From assembly GCA_964584755.1 (NCBI GenBank), contig CAZPAV010000028.1, positions 1-37,943 on the forward strand: a stretch of DNA of 37,943 nucleotides, given 5' to 3'. Positions 1 through 7,698 of this stretch are shown piece after piece; the stretch's first letter is position 1; every line of letters starts with the position of its first letter. The translations under genes and the position numbers were made by a program. The stretch is from CAZPAV01 sp964584755. GTDB taxonomy: Bacteria; Actinomycetota; Acidimicrobiia; Spongiisociales; UBA5794. A model generated the notes under the pieces. The model had not been told where the DNA came from, ran no database searches, and saw only the letters and a program-made list of their open reading frames with translations.

Positions 1-108
1 TTCTTCCTTCTCTTTTCATGATGTCTTTCTTTGCTTTTCTATCTCTCCTTTCTTTTTATCTGTTTCCCTTCTCTTTCTTCCTACTCTTTTTTTTGTTTTT
101 TTTTTTTT
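1..108. other. T-rich low-complexity sequence, probable sequencing noise
   Basis: These bases are almost only T and C, with a long T run near 90-108, and do not resemble the GC-rich DNA that follows. They lie directly outside an Illumina adapter (109-174). On the minus strand they would be A-rich, as expected where a read has passed through the insert and adapter and off the end of the template. I infer assembled read-through noise, not genomic DNA. Reading frames that cross it are meaningless. Confidence 0.85.
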
Positions 109-174
109 CAAGCGGAAGCCGGCATACGATGTGCTCAGGATTCTCGTGGGCTCGGAGATTTTTATAAGAGACAG
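109..174 (+). other. Illumina P7 / Nextera adapter contamination
   Basis: The sequence begins with a close copy of the P7 flow-cell oligo (CAAGCGGAAGCCGGCATACG, two substitutions from the standard). An index-like octamer GCTCAGGA follows at 133-140, then the Nextera read-2 primer core CTCGTGGGCTCGGAGAT. It ends with a damaged transposon mosaic end, TATAAGAGACAG, at 163-174. The order P7, index, read-2 primer, mosaic end is that of a Nextera library molecule. From memory the octamer matches index N704. Genomic DNA therefore starts at 175. Confidence 0.95.
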
Positions 175-249
175 CCGGTACAGGGTCCGGATGGCGGCCT
201 CGTCCCGGGCGGCGAACCGGCGGCGGAGGGCACGTTCGTCGCCTCCCAT
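175..249 (-). CDS. ECF-type RNA polymerase sigma factor, N-terminal fragment (cut by contig end)
   Basis: Only the first 25 codons remain before the adapter interrupts the gene exactly at a codon boundary. The visible residues, with LRRRFAARDEAAIRTLYR at positions 8-25, resemble the start of sigma-70 region 2 in extracytoplasmic-function sigma factors (acidic start, then a basic helix and the ALYR-type motif). The ATG is preceded by GAGG with a 6-nt gap on the minus strand. The gene reads in the same direction as the NifU-like gene, 180 bp downstream of it. With so little sequence, a DNA-binding protein of another family is possible. Confidence 0.45.
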
Positions 250-429
250 GTCACGCCTCGCGGGCCGGCGGGGCCGCGGCGGCGGCCTCGGGGGGGCCGG
301 GTCGGGTCCGGGGCGACGGCGGTGGGGGGTGGGGCACGGCGCTTCCTCCTCGCCAGGGAGTACGGGGCGGGCGCCGTGACGGTTCGCCGGCCGCGGGGAG
401 GCGGCGGCGGGGCCGGTTCGGGGGGAAGC

Positions 430-750
430 TCAGACGGCCTCGACGTCGGTGACGCCGGGGACCCGGTCTTTGAGGATCCGCTCGATGCCGCCGACGAGGG
501 TCATCGTGGAGAGGGGGCAGCCGCCGCAGGCGCCGACGAGCTGGAGGGTCACCGTCCCCCCGTGGGTGCCGAGGAGGACGACGTCGCCCCCGTCGGCCTG
601 GAGGGCGGGACGGATGTACTCGATGGTGGACTCGAGCGCGGCCATGTCGATCTGTCCGTCCGCGTCGAGCTCGCGTCGCGTCTCTCCCGGGGCGGCGATC
701 TCGATGACGCTGCTGGGGGGTTCGACGGCGGCTTCCTGCGCGTCGGTCAT
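430..750 (-). CDS. NifU C-terminal-domain (NFU) Fe-S scaffold protein
   Basis: This 106-residue protein matches the stand-alone NFU domain, which carries a [4Fe-4S] cluster and passes it to target apoproteins in the cytoplasm. Residues 36-106 hold the domain: an IRPALQADGGDV motif at 46-57 and the cluster-binding C75-x-x-C78 in GACGGCPLS. The first ~30 residues are a variable acidic extension. I chose the ATG at 750, which has GGAGG upstream, over an in-frame TTG at 786. A -10-like TACGAT lies at 819-814 on the minus strand. No nif or suf genes are adjacent, so a general Fe-S delivery role is inferred. Family assignment is firm; client proteins are unknown. Confidence 0.9.
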   Translation of the reverse strand: MTDAQEAAVEPPSSVIEIAAPGETRRELDADGQIDMAALESTIEYIRPALQADGGDVVLLGTHGGTVTLQLVGACGGCPLSTMTLVGGIERILKDRVPGVTDVEAV

Positions 751-813
751 GGTCGCGAGTCGCCTCCTCCATCGGTACTCGGTCAACCGCCGGGGTCGGT
801 CCCGGCTTCCCGC

Positions 814-819
814 ATCGTA
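814..819 (-). promoter_or_regulatory. Probable -10 element of the NifU-like gene
   Basis: TACGAT on the minus strand, about 63 bp before the ATG at 750. The 5' leader would contain the GGAGG ribosome-binding site. No clear -35 box is visible. Confidence 0.35.
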
Positions 820-860
820 GGGTGCCGCGCGGGCCTATCCGGCCGGCCGGGGGGCGGGTC

Positions 861-2201
861 TCACCCGGGTCGGTGGCCGCCGGCGCGGGCCCGGCCGGGC
901 CGTGGCGGGACGCCCGGCGGGGCGACGCGGACGGCCTCGCCGGCGGTGCGGAACGTCCAGGTGCCGGCGGGGAGGCGGACGACGGGGGTCCCGTGGCGGC
1001 GGAGGGTGAAGGGGCCCGAGGCGGTGACGGTGAGGAGCTCACGGTCGACGTCGAGGGCGACGACGACCCGGTCGGGGACGGCGGTGGGGTCGACGACCGG
1101 CTGCAGTCCGCCGTAGTAGTGGGCGAGGATGGTGCGGTAGTCGGCGCCGGCGTCGGCCATCGCCTTGGCACCCCACTGGCTCATGCCGACGCCGTGCCCC
1201 CACCCTTCGCCGGCGATGACGAGCGGGGGTGGGGCGGCGTCCTCGGGCGGCAGGCGGCGGGCGACGGCCGGCGGCACGGCGAGGGGTCGGAAGGTGATGT
1301 CGAAGCGGTACGAGGGGAGGGTCTGGGGCAGGCGGTGGCCGTCGGGCCGGCGGGCGGGGTACGTCTCCGGGTACAGCCGCGGCGCCCACCGGTTGAGGAT
1401 GCCTTTGAGTTTCGGGGCGGGGAGGGTGACGGTGCCGGTGGTGGTGGTGACGACGAGGGTGGCCCGGCCGTTTCCCTCCCCCGGGTCGTCGATGCGCACC
1501 GCCTGGAGCGCCCCGCCGGCGTCGTAGCCGGCGGCGTGGAGGAAGGTGACGAAGGCGCCGGCGGGGATCCGGAACCGCCACGACGTCCACGGGCTCACCC
1601 CCGCCTCGGGGGAGTCGACGGGTTGCAGGTACGGGATGGGGGTGCCACCCCAGACGTCCTGGTTGGCCCGGGTGCGGGTGCCGGCGCTGGCGGAGTACAC
1701 GGCCTCGGCGGGCCGTCCCTGGTAGGTGAGGATCTCCCCGGCGGTGTCCGCCACGGCGGCGGCCCAGCGCCGCCCGCCGGCGGTGTCGCGCCCGCCGACC
1801 CCGGCGTACACCTGGCAGGCGCTGGAGGCGCAGATGTCGTAGCGGTAGCGGGCGGCCCGGCCGCGCCGGCCCCGGGCCAGGGTGTAGGCGAGGTAGGTGC
1901 GGGCGGCGACCGCCTGGGCGCGGAGGGCGGCCCGAGGCCAGGAGCCGGGGACCTCCCGGATCCCGGCGAGGTACCCGTCGAGCGGCACCGTCTCGGTGAG
2001 GACGAGGCCGCCGTCGACGGCGCGGATCCCGAGGGGCCCTCCGTAGCGCCGCTCTCCGACGCGGAAGGTCGTCTCCGGGTCGGGGACGAGCGCCACGGCG
2101 GGGGGAGGGTCGCCGGCGGCGCCGGCGGCGGTCGCCGGGGCGACCGCGGGTCCGGTGAGGATCCCGGCGGTGAGCGCGACGGCGAGGACGGTGCGAACCA
2201 T
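861..2201 (-). CDS. SpoIID/LytB-domain exported protein
   Basis: A 446-residue exported protein. Residues 1-27 form a signal peptide (basic start, Leu/Val/Ala core, cleavage near ATAAG). The SpoIID domain follows: LDGYLAGIREVPGSWP at 74-89, AVAARTYLAYTL near 98-108, and the family hallmark GWGHGVGMSQWGAKAM at 333-348 with a nearby HYYGG. SpoIID of Bacillus is a lytic transglycosylase acting on peptide-stripped glycan strands. In non-sporulating actinobacteria the family is common on the cell surface, so a wall-processing role is inferred. The start at 2201 is preferred to 2210 because GGGGAG is then correctly spaced. It follows murA by 50 bp on the same strand and is probably co-transcribed. 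The ~70-residue C-terminal region is Pro/Arg-rich at its end and of unknown function. Confidence 0.88.
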   Translation of the reverse strand: MVRTVLAVALTAGILTGPAVAPATAAGAAGDPPPAVALVPDPETTFRVGERRYGGPLGIRAVDGGLVLTETVPLDGYLAGIREVPGSWPRAALRAQAVAARTYLAYTLARGRRGRAARYRYDICASSACQVYAGVGGRDTAGGRRWAAAVADTAGEILTYQGRPAEAVYSASAGTRTRANQDVWGGTPIPYLQPVDSPEAGVSPWTSWRFRIPAGAFVTFLHAAGYDAGGALQAVRIDDPGEGNGRATLVVTTTTGTVTLPAPKLKGILNRWAPRLYPETYPARRPDGHRLPQTLPSYRFDITFRPLAVPPAVARRLPPEDAAPPPLVIAGEGWGHGVGMSQWGAKAMADAGADYRTILAHYYGGLQPVVDPTAVPDRVVVALDVDRELLTVTASGPFTLRRHGTPVVRLPAGTWTFRTAGEAVRVAPPGVPPRPGRARAGGHRPG

Positions 2202-2251
2202 GGCCGGCATTCTCCCCGTGGCGGCGCCGTACCGTCGGAGGCGGGGTGCGC

Positions 2252-3508
2252 TCAGCGCGGCACCCGGGTGACGTTCCCGCCGAGGGCGCGGAGCTTCTCG
2301 ACGAACCCTTCGTATCCCCGGTCGACGTGGTGCGCCCCCACCACGAGGGTCTCCCCTTCGGCGCGGAGGCCGGCGATGGTGAGGGCGGCGGCGGCCCGGA
2401 TGTCGCACCCGTCGACTTCGCATCCGCCGAGGCGCTCGACGCCTCTCACGACGATGTGCTGACCGTCGGCGTGGATCTCGGCGCCCATCCGGTTCAGCTC
2501 GCCGAGGTACCGGAAGCGGGCGTCGTAGACGTTCTCGGTGGCGATGGAGGTTCCGGAGGCGACGGAGAGGAACGCCACGAAGGGGGGGTGCATGTCGGTG
2601 TGGAACCCCGGGTACGGGAGGGTGGCGAAGTCGACGGGACGGGGCCGGTCGGGTCCGACGACCCGGATCGTTTCGGGTCCGGTGGTGACCTCGGCCCCGG
2701 CGGCCTCGAGCTTGGTGAGCTCCATGCGGAGGTGCTCGGGGACGCAGCCGGTGATGGTGACGTCCCCGCCGGTCATGGCCGCCGCCACCGCGTACGTTCC
2801 CGCTTCGAGGCGGTCGGGGACGGTGCGGTGCCGGGCCGGGGTGAGTTCGCCGACGCCGTGGATGGCGATGGTGGAGGTCCCGGCTCCGTCGATCTTCGCC
2901 CCCATCTTCTCGAGGAACGCGGCGAGGTCGGCGATCTCCGGTTCCCGGGCGGCGTTGCCGATGACGGTGGTGCCTCGGGCGAGGACGGCGGCGAGGAGGA
3001 GGTTCTCGGTGGCTCCGACGGAGGGGAACTCGAGGGGGATCTCGGCGCCGCGGAGGCCCTGGGGGGCTCGGGCGTGGAGGACGCCGTGGACGAGCGTGAG
3101 CTCGACGCCCATGGCGCGCAGCCCCTCGAGGTGCCAGTCGATGGGGCGGATCCCGAAGTCGTCGCCGCCGGGGAGCGCCACCCGGGCCTCCCCGAGGCGG
3201 GCGAGGAGGGTGCCGAGGACGAGGATGGAGGCGCGCATCTTCCGGACGAGGTCGAGGGGCGCCTCGGGGCGGGGGTCGTCGGGGGTGACGATGGTCAGCG
3301 CCGTCCCCTCCCGCCGGCAGGTGGCGCCGACGTGGCGGAGGACGTCCCCCATCAGCTCGACGTCGACGATGCGGGGGACGTTCTCGAGGTGGTGGACGCC
3401 GGGGGCGAGGAGGGTGGCGACCATGTGTTTGAGCACGGCGTTCTTGGCGCCGAGCACGGCGACCTCGCCGTGTAGCGCCGCGCCCCCCACGATCCGGATC
3501 GCCTCCAT
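2252..3508 (-). CDS. murA: UDP-N-acetylglucosamine 1-carboxyvinyltransferase (MurA)
   Basis: MurA transfers enolpyruvate from PEP to UDP-GlcNAc, the first committed step of peptidoglycan synthesis. The product is 418 residues, the normal family length. It starts with the conserved fold (GEVAVLGAKNAV, with substrate-binding Lys22) and has the catalytic-loop motif LPGGDDFGIRPID at 112-124. At the position of E. coli Cys115 it has Asp116 (codon at 3163-3161). The same Cys-to-Asp change occurs in Mycobacterium tuberculosis and Chlamydia and is known to give intrinsic fosfomycin resistance. The general-acid Asp region is present (FHTDMHPP). I chose the ATG at 3508, with GGAGG 5 nt upstream, over a GTG at 3520. 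A TATGCT -10 lies at 3546-3541. AroA was considered, but the GAKNA and PGG motifs are those of MurA. Confidence 0.96.
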   Translation of the reverse strand: MEAIRIVGGAALHGEVAVLGAKNAVLKHMVATLLAPGVHHLENVPRIVDVELMGDVLRHVGATCRREGTALTIVTPDDPRPEAPLDLVRKMRASILVLGTLLARLGEARVALPGGDDFGIRPIDWHLEGLRAMGVELTLVHGVLHARAPQGLRGAEIPLEFPSVGATENLLLAAVLARGTTVIGNAAREPEIADLAAFLEKMGAKIDGAGTSTIAIHGVGELTPARHRTVPDRLEAGTYAVAAAMTGGDVTITGCVPEHLRMELTKLEAAGAEVTTGPETIRVVGPDRPRPVDFATLPYPGFHTDMHPPFVAFLSVASGTSIATENVYDARFRYLGELNRMGAEIHADGQHIVVRGVERLGGCEVDGCDIRAAAALTIAGLRAEGETLVVGAHHVDRGYEGFVEKLRALGGNVTRVPR

Positions 3509-3540
3509 GCCCGCCTCCACGCCGGCATCCGTACCGGGGG

Positions 3541-3546
3541 AGCATA
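3541..3546 (-). promoter_or_regulatory. Probable -10 element of murA
   Basis: TATGCT on the minus strand, 32 nt before the murA ATG, leaving a leader of about 25 nt with the GGAGG site. It follows directly after the hairpin that ends the upstream lipoprotein gene, which suggests murA has its own promoter. Confidence 0.45.
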
Positions 3547-3554
3547 CGGGCTCG

Positions 3555-3578
3555 GGCCGGAAAGGGCCGTTCCCGGCC
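3555..3578 (-). terminator. Stem-loop after the lipoprotein gene
   Basis: Two 9-bp arms (3555-3563 and 3570-3578, one mismatch) enclose a 6-nt loop, starting just past the stop codon of the upstream lipoprotein gene. No U-tract follows. It could be a terminator or attenuator between that gene and murA. Confidence 0.35.
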
Positions 3579-3581
3579 GGT

Positions 3582-4094
3582 TCAGGGGAGCGTGGTGACG
3601 TGGGAGAAGAAGACGTCGGCGTGGGTCTCCCAGGAGCGGTTGGGGGCCCGCACCTCGACGCCGATGGCGTGGGTGGCGTCGGTGGGGAGGAGGAGGAACC
3701 ACATGCGGCCCTTCCCGTACGTCCCCACCGAGCGGATCCCGCCGGGGACGGGCCGCAGCGCGCCGAGGCGTCCGGCGCCGGTCTCCTCGAGGAGGGCCCA
3801 GAAGGCGCGGACGGCGTCGGCGGGGAGCGCCGGCCAGGTGCCGCCCGCCTCGGTGACGACCCCTTCCATGTTCGTGGGGGAGATGGTGGCGTGGAGGTGC
3901 TCCGGGTCGGCGGGGTGGGTGAAGCGGATGAAGGTGTCGCCCACCTCGACGACCTCCCAGCCGTCGGGGTAGGTGAGGCAGGCGACGTCGTCGCAGATGG
4001 AGGTCTCCCCGGTCACCGGCGGCGCCGCCGGCCCCGCCGAGCAGGCGGCGGCGAGGACGAGGATCGCGACGGCGACGGTGAGGAGGCGGCGCAC
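3582..4094 (-). CDS. Putative exported lipoprotein of unknown function
   Basis: A 170-residue protein with a lipoprotein signal: MRRLL, a hydrophobic stretch, then LAAAC with Cys18 as the lipid-attachment residue. The rest is a single small globular domain rich in Trp, Thr and Pro, containing CDDVACLTYPDGWEVVEV at about 34-51. That pattern suggests a beta-rich domain with a Cys pair. I do not recognise the family. The GTG start at 4094 has no Shine-Dalgarno sequence, but a TAGCCT -10 lies at 4106-4101, 6 nt before it, so the mRNA may be leaderless. It diverges from rpiB across a perfect 24-bp palindrome. Downstream lies murA, 73 bp away. Confidence 0.8.
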   Translation of the reverse strand: MRRLLTVAVAILVLAAACSAGPAAPPVTGETSICDDVACLTYPDGWEVVEVGDTFIRFTHPADPEHLHATISPTNMEGVVTEAGGTWPALPADAVRAFWALLEETGAGRLGALRPVPGGIRSVGTYGKGRMWFLLLPTDATHAIGVEVRAPNRSWETHADVFFSHVTTLP

Positions 4095-4111
4095 GGGTCG
4101 AGGCTACCGGA

Positions 4112-4135
4112 GGGCGCCGCGCCGGCGCGGCGCCC
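4112..4135. promoter_or_regulatory. Perfect 24-bp palindrome between two divergent promoters
   Basis: Each half is 12 bases (GGGCGCCGCGCC and its exact reverse complement), with no spacer. It sits between a -10-like TAGCCT for the lipoprotein gene (4106-4101, minus) and a -10-like TACGCT for rpiB (4138-4143, plus), 5 and 2 bp from them. The position fits an operator controlling both genes. A cruciform or chance symmetry in GC-rich DNA is the alternative. Confidence 0.45.
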
Positions 4136-4172
4136 GCTACGCTCCCCCCGGTCGACGGAGCGGGAGGTCGAG

Positions 4173-4622
4173 GTGCGGGTCGCGGTCGGGGCGGATCATG
4201 CCGGGTTCGCCCTCAAGCAGGAGCTGGGGCGGCGCCTCGCCGCCGCCGGGTACACCGTGGTGGATCTCGGCACCGACTCGCCGGACCCGGTGGATTACCC
4301 GGATTACGCCGCCGCGGTGGCCCGGGCGGTCGCCGCCGGCGAGGTGGAGCGGGGCATCGTCGTCTGCGGCTCGGGGGCGGGGGCGTCGGTCGCCGCGGGG
4401 AAGATCACCGGGGTGCGGGCGGCGACGATCCACGACGTCTACACCGCCCATCAGGCGGTGGAGCACGACGCGGTGAACGTCCTGGCGCTCGGCAGCCGGG
4501 TGGTGGGGGTGGAGCTGGCGTGGGAGATCGTCGTCACCTATCTGGGGGCGACGTTCTCGGGGGCGGAGCGGCATCGGCGCCGTCTCGCCAAGGTGGAGGT
4601 CCTCGACCGGGAGCGACGCTGA
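4173..4622 (+). CDS. rpiB: Ribose-5-phosphate isomerase B
   Basis: RpiB interconverts ribulose 5-phosphate and ribose 5-phosphate in the pentose phosphate pathway. The 149-residue product has the RpiB/LacAB fold: GADHAGF at 6-12, DLGTDSPDPVDYPDYA near 33-48, the active-site CGSGAG motif, then KITGVRAATIHD and VNVLALGSRVVG. Many relatives read CGTGIG in the Cys motif; the substitutions here are conservative. A GTG start at 4173 is used, with GGGAGG 5 nt upstream and TACGCT at 4138-4143. It precedes ppk1 by 62 bp and may be co-transcribed with it. The closely related LacA/LacB galactose-6-phosphate isomerases are less likely in the absence of lac genes. Confidence 0.93.
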   Translation: MRVAVGADHAGFALKQELGRRLAAAGYTVVDLGTDSPDPVDYPDYAAAVARAVAAGEVERGIVVCGSGAGASVAAGKITGVRAATIHDVYTAHQAVEHDAVNVLALGSRVVGVELAWEIVVTYLGATFSGAERHRRRLAKVEVLDRERR

Positions 4623-4684
4623 ACCGCTTCGGTGGGTCCGGGGGGGTGCCGATACTCGGGGTGACGGCCGGGTCGGCCGGTACC

Positions 4685-6811
4685 ATGAGCGTGTCCCCCG
4701 GAACGGATTCGATGTACGCCACCCCGCGAGCCAGGTACCTGAACCGGGAGCTGTCGCTCCTCGACTTCCAGCACCGGGTGCTGGCGTGCGCGGAGGATCC
4801 GTCGACGCCGCTGCTGGAGCGTCTCCGTTTCGTGGCGATCGTCGCCTCGAACCTCGACGAGTTCTTCCAGGTGCGGGTGGCGGGTCTGCAGGAGCAGGTT
4901 CTGGGGGGGATGACGCTGCCTGCTCCCGACGGACGCACCCCCCGGGAGCAGCTCGACGAGATCCGGGAGCGGGCGGTCGTCCTCAACGAGCGGATCGACA
5001 CCCTCTACCTCAAGGAGCTCTGCCCGGGCCTGGAGCGGGAGGGGATCCACGTCATCGACCACGCCGAGGCCTCCCCGGCGGAGCGGGCCACCTTGGACCG
5101 CATCTTCGAGGAGGAGATCTTCCCGGTCCTGACGCCGCTGGCGGTCGATCCGTCGCATCCGTTCCCGTACATCTCGAACCTGTCGCTGAACCTGGCGGTG
5201 CTCCTGCGCAACCCCGACGGGGGGAGCCCCCGCTTCGCCCGGGTGAAGATCCCCCCGAACGTGCCCCGGTTCGTCCGGATCCCGGACACGGGCCGGTTCG
5301 TGGCCCTCGAGCAGCTCGTGGGGTACCACCTGGGGCGGCTCTTCGGCGGCCTCGACGTCATCGAGCACTCGGTGTTCCGGGTGACCCGCACCGCGGACCT
5401 GGCCGTGGAGGAGCAGGAGGCCGACGACCTGCTCGAGGCGATGGAGACGGTGCTGCGGTACCGGCGTCTCGCCGCCCGGGCGGTGCGTCTCGAGGTGGAG
5501 GCGGGGATGGACGACCGGGTGCTCGAGCTGCTCCTCGAGGGGCTCGAGCTCACCTCCGAGGAGGTGTACCGGCGGGAGGCGCCGTTGGGCCTCAACGGCC
5601 TCAACGACCTGTACGACCTGGACCGTCCCGACCTGCGCTACCCGCCGTGGCGTCCCACCACCCAGCCCCGCCTCGTCGATTCCGCCGGCCGGGAGGTCGA
5701 CCTCTTCGCGGTGCTCGACCGGGGCGACGTCCTCGTCCATCACCCGTACGAGTCGTTCGCCACCTCGACGGGCGCGTTCGTCGCCCAGGCCGCCGCCGAC
5801 CCGCACGTCCTGGCCATCAAGCAGACGCTGTACCGGACGTCGGCGCCGGAGGATCCGGCGATCGGCGGGGAGGAGTCGATCGTGCGCTCCCTCATCGCCG
5901 CCGCCGAGGCGGGGAAGCAGGTGGTGGTCCTCGTCGAGTTGAAGGCCCGGTTCGACGAGGCGGCGAACATCAACTGGGCGAAGATGCTGGAGGCGGCGGG
6001 GGTGCACGTCGTCTACGGGGTGCACGGGTTGAAGACCCACGCGAAGATCCTCCTGGTGGTGCGGCGGGAGAACGGCCGGATCCGGCGCTACGCCCACATC
6101 GGGACGGGGAACTACAACCCGAACACGGCCCGCATCTACGAGGATCTGGGGCTCCTCACCGCCGACGAGGACGTGGGGGCGGACCTCTCGGAGCTGTTCA
6201 ACCATCTCACCGGGTACGCCATGCCCACCGCGTACCGCAAGCTCCTCGTCGCCCCGCACACGTTGCGGGCCCGGATCGTGGAGCGCATCCGGGAGCAGGC
6301 CCGCCGGGGGCCGGCCGGCCGCGTCCTCATGAAGATCAACCACCTCGTCGATCCGGAGATCATCGACGAGCTGTACGCCGCCTCGCAGGCGGGGTGCCGG
6401 GTGCAGCTCGTGGTGCGGGGGATCTGCTGCCTCTCCCCGGGCCGGGCCGCCCTCTCGGAGCGGATCACGGTGCGCTCCATCGTCGGCCGGTTCCTCGAGC
6501 ACTCCCGCATCTACCGGTTCGGGGCGCCGGGGGAGGACGCGGTGTACTACGTGGGCTCCTCCGACATGATGCCCCGCAACCTCAACGGCCGGGTGGAGGC
6601 GCTCGTCCCGGTGACCGACCCGCGGCTGAAGGCCCGGCTCGAGGAGATCGTCACGGTCCTCCTCGACGACGACGCCCGTGCCTGGGAGATGGATCCGGAC
6701 GGGACGTGGCGGAAGGTCCCGACGGCGCAGGGGCTCGACGCCCAGGCCCGCCTCCAGGAGCTCGCCGCCGCCCGGTCCCACGCCGCCGATCCGGGGGTGG
6801 GCCGGCCGTGA
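4685..6811 (+). CDS. ppk1: Polyphosphate kinase 1
   Basis: PPK1 reversibly polymerises the gamma phosphate of ATP into inorganic polyphosphate. The 708 residues match the family's usual length. The N domain begins with YLNRELSLLDFQHRVL and contains SNLDEFFQVRVAGL. The two catalytic-domain histidines are visible: His471 in AHIGTGNYNP (the autophosphorylated residue by alignment to E. coli) and His606 in LEHSRIYRFG. KQTLYRTS and LVELKARFDEAANI, which line the nucleotide site, are intact. Starts at 4685 and 4712 are both possible and neither has a strong ribosome-binding site. The stop overlaps the next start (GTGA), so the Nudix gene is probably translationally coupled. Confidence 0.97.
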   Translation: MSVSPGTDSMYATPRARYLNRELSLLDFQHRVLACAEDPSTPLLERLRFVAIVASNLDEFFQVRVAGLQEQVLGGMTLPAPDGRTPREQLDEIRERAVVLNERIDTLYLKELCPGLEREGIHVIDHAEASPAERATLDRIFEEEIFPVLTPLAVDPSHPFPYISNLSLNLAVLLRNPDGGSPRFARVKIPPNVPRFVRIPDTGRFVALEQLVGYHLGRLFGGLDVIEHSVFRVTRTADLAVEEQEADDLLEAMETVLRYRRLAARAVRLEVEAGMDDRVLELLLEGLELTSEEVYRREAPLGLNGLNDLYDLDRPDLRYPPWRPTTQPRLVDSAGREVDLFAVLDRGDVLVHHPYESFATSTGAFVAQAAADPHVLAIKQTLYRTSAPEDPAIGGEESIVRSLIAAAEAGKQVVVLVELKARFDEAANINWAKMLEAAGVHVVYGVHGLKTHAKILLVVRRENGRIRRYAHIGTGNYNPNTARIYEDLGLLTADEDVGADLSELFNHLTGYAMPTAYRKLLVAPHTLRARIVERIREQARRGPAGRVLMKINHLVDPEIIDELYAASQAGCRVQLVVRGICCLSPGRAALSERITVRSIVGRFLEHSRIYRFGAPGEDAVYYVGSSDMMPRNLNGRVEALVPVTDPRLKARLEEIVTVLLDDDARAWEMDPDGTWRKVPTAQGLDAQARLQELAAARSHAADPGVGRP

Positions 6812-7698
6812 CCGAGCTCCCCCGTGATGGCACCGTGTGGGCCGCCGGCGGGGTCCTCCACCGGCGGCGGAACGGCGCGGTGGAGGTCCTCCTCGTGCAC
6901 CGTCCCCGGTACGACGACTGGTCCCTCCCCAAGGGGAAGGTCGATCCGGGTGAGACGCTGCTGGAGACGGCCCGGCGCGAGGTGGCGGAGGAGACCGGCA
7001 TCGCGGCCGCGGTGGCGCAGCCGGTGGGGACGGTGGCGTACCGGCCGACGGAGCGGGGCTGGAAGGTGGTGCGCTGGTGGCTCATGGAGGCCGGCGACGG
7101 CAGCTTCGTTCCCAACGCCGAGGTGGACGAGGCGGCGTGGCTGACCTCCGCGGAGGCGGAGCGGCGTCTCACCTACCCCAGCGGCGTGGCGGTGCTGCGG
7201 CGGGGGGTGCGGCTCGCCGAGGACCCCACCGCCGGTGTCGTGTACCTCACCCGTCACGGGCTGGCGGGGCGGCGCAGCGAGTGGGACGCCTCCGACCGCG
7301 ACCGCCCGCTGGAGGAGCGGGGCCGGCGCCAGGCGCTGCGCCTCACCGCGGTCCTCGCCGCCTCTCCGATCACGCGGATCCTCACCTCCGGGTACCGCCG
7401 CTGCGCCCAGACGGTGGCGCCGTTGGGGAAGCTGCTCGGCATCGGCGTGGAGACCCACCGGGCGCTCGAGGAGGGCGGCGGCGCCGGGGACGCCCTCGAG
7501 CTGCTCGCCGGCCTGTCGGGTGAGGCCGCGGTGGTCTCCACCCACGGCGACGTGGCGGGGGCGGTCGTGGGCCGGCTCCACGCCGAGGGGGTTCCCCTCG
7601 AGGGCCCGCTGCGGTGGGAGAAGGGCTCCTTCTGGGTGTTGGAGACCCGCGGCGGGGCGGTGACCGCCGGCCGCTACGTGCCGCCGCCGGGGTCCTGA
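6808..7698 (+). CDS. Nudix hydrolase fused to a histidine phosphatase (MutT1-like)
   Basis: A 296-residue two-domain protein. Residues 8-140 form a Nudix domain with an intact Nudix box: Gly43, Glu49, Arg57-Glu58, Glu61-Glu62 and Gly64. Residues 144-285 form a phosphoglycerate-mutase/SixA-like histidine phosphatase with RHG at 149-151 and a second catalytic His246 in STHGD. Mycobacterial MutT1 (Rv2985) has this architecture and also lies next to ppk1. It degrades 8-oxo-(d)GTP and diadenosine polyphosphates, with the second domain removing the next phosphate. The same role is inferred here. The GTG start lies inside the ppk1 stop (GTGA). The 3' end overlaps the convergent hydrolase gene by 25 bp. 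Confidence 0.92.
   Translation: MTELPRDGTVWAAGGVLHRRRNGAVEVLLVHRPRYDDWSLPKGKVDPGETLLETARREVAEETGIAAAVAQPVGTVAYRPTERGWKVVRWWLMEAGDGSFVPNAEVDEAAWLTSAEAERRLTYPSGVAVLRRGVRLAEDPTAGVVYLTRHGLAGRRSEWDASDRDRPLEERGRRQALRLTAVLAASPITRILTSGYRRCAQTVAPLGKLLGIGVETHRALEEGGGAGDALELLAGLSGEAAVVSTHGDVAGAVVGRLHAEGVPLEGPLRWEKGSFWVLETRGGAVTAGRYVPPPGS

Noticed and set aside
31..1116. Long plus-strand open frame covering the left end
   Set aside because: It runs through noise and adapter and is antisense to the NifU-like gene; its composition (Gly/Asp/Arg-rich) is that of a GC-rich shadow frame.
2538..4622. 694-codon plus-strand frame across murA, the lipoprotein and rpiB
   Set aside because: Only the last 150 codons (rpiB) are real; the rest is antisense to well-supported genes.
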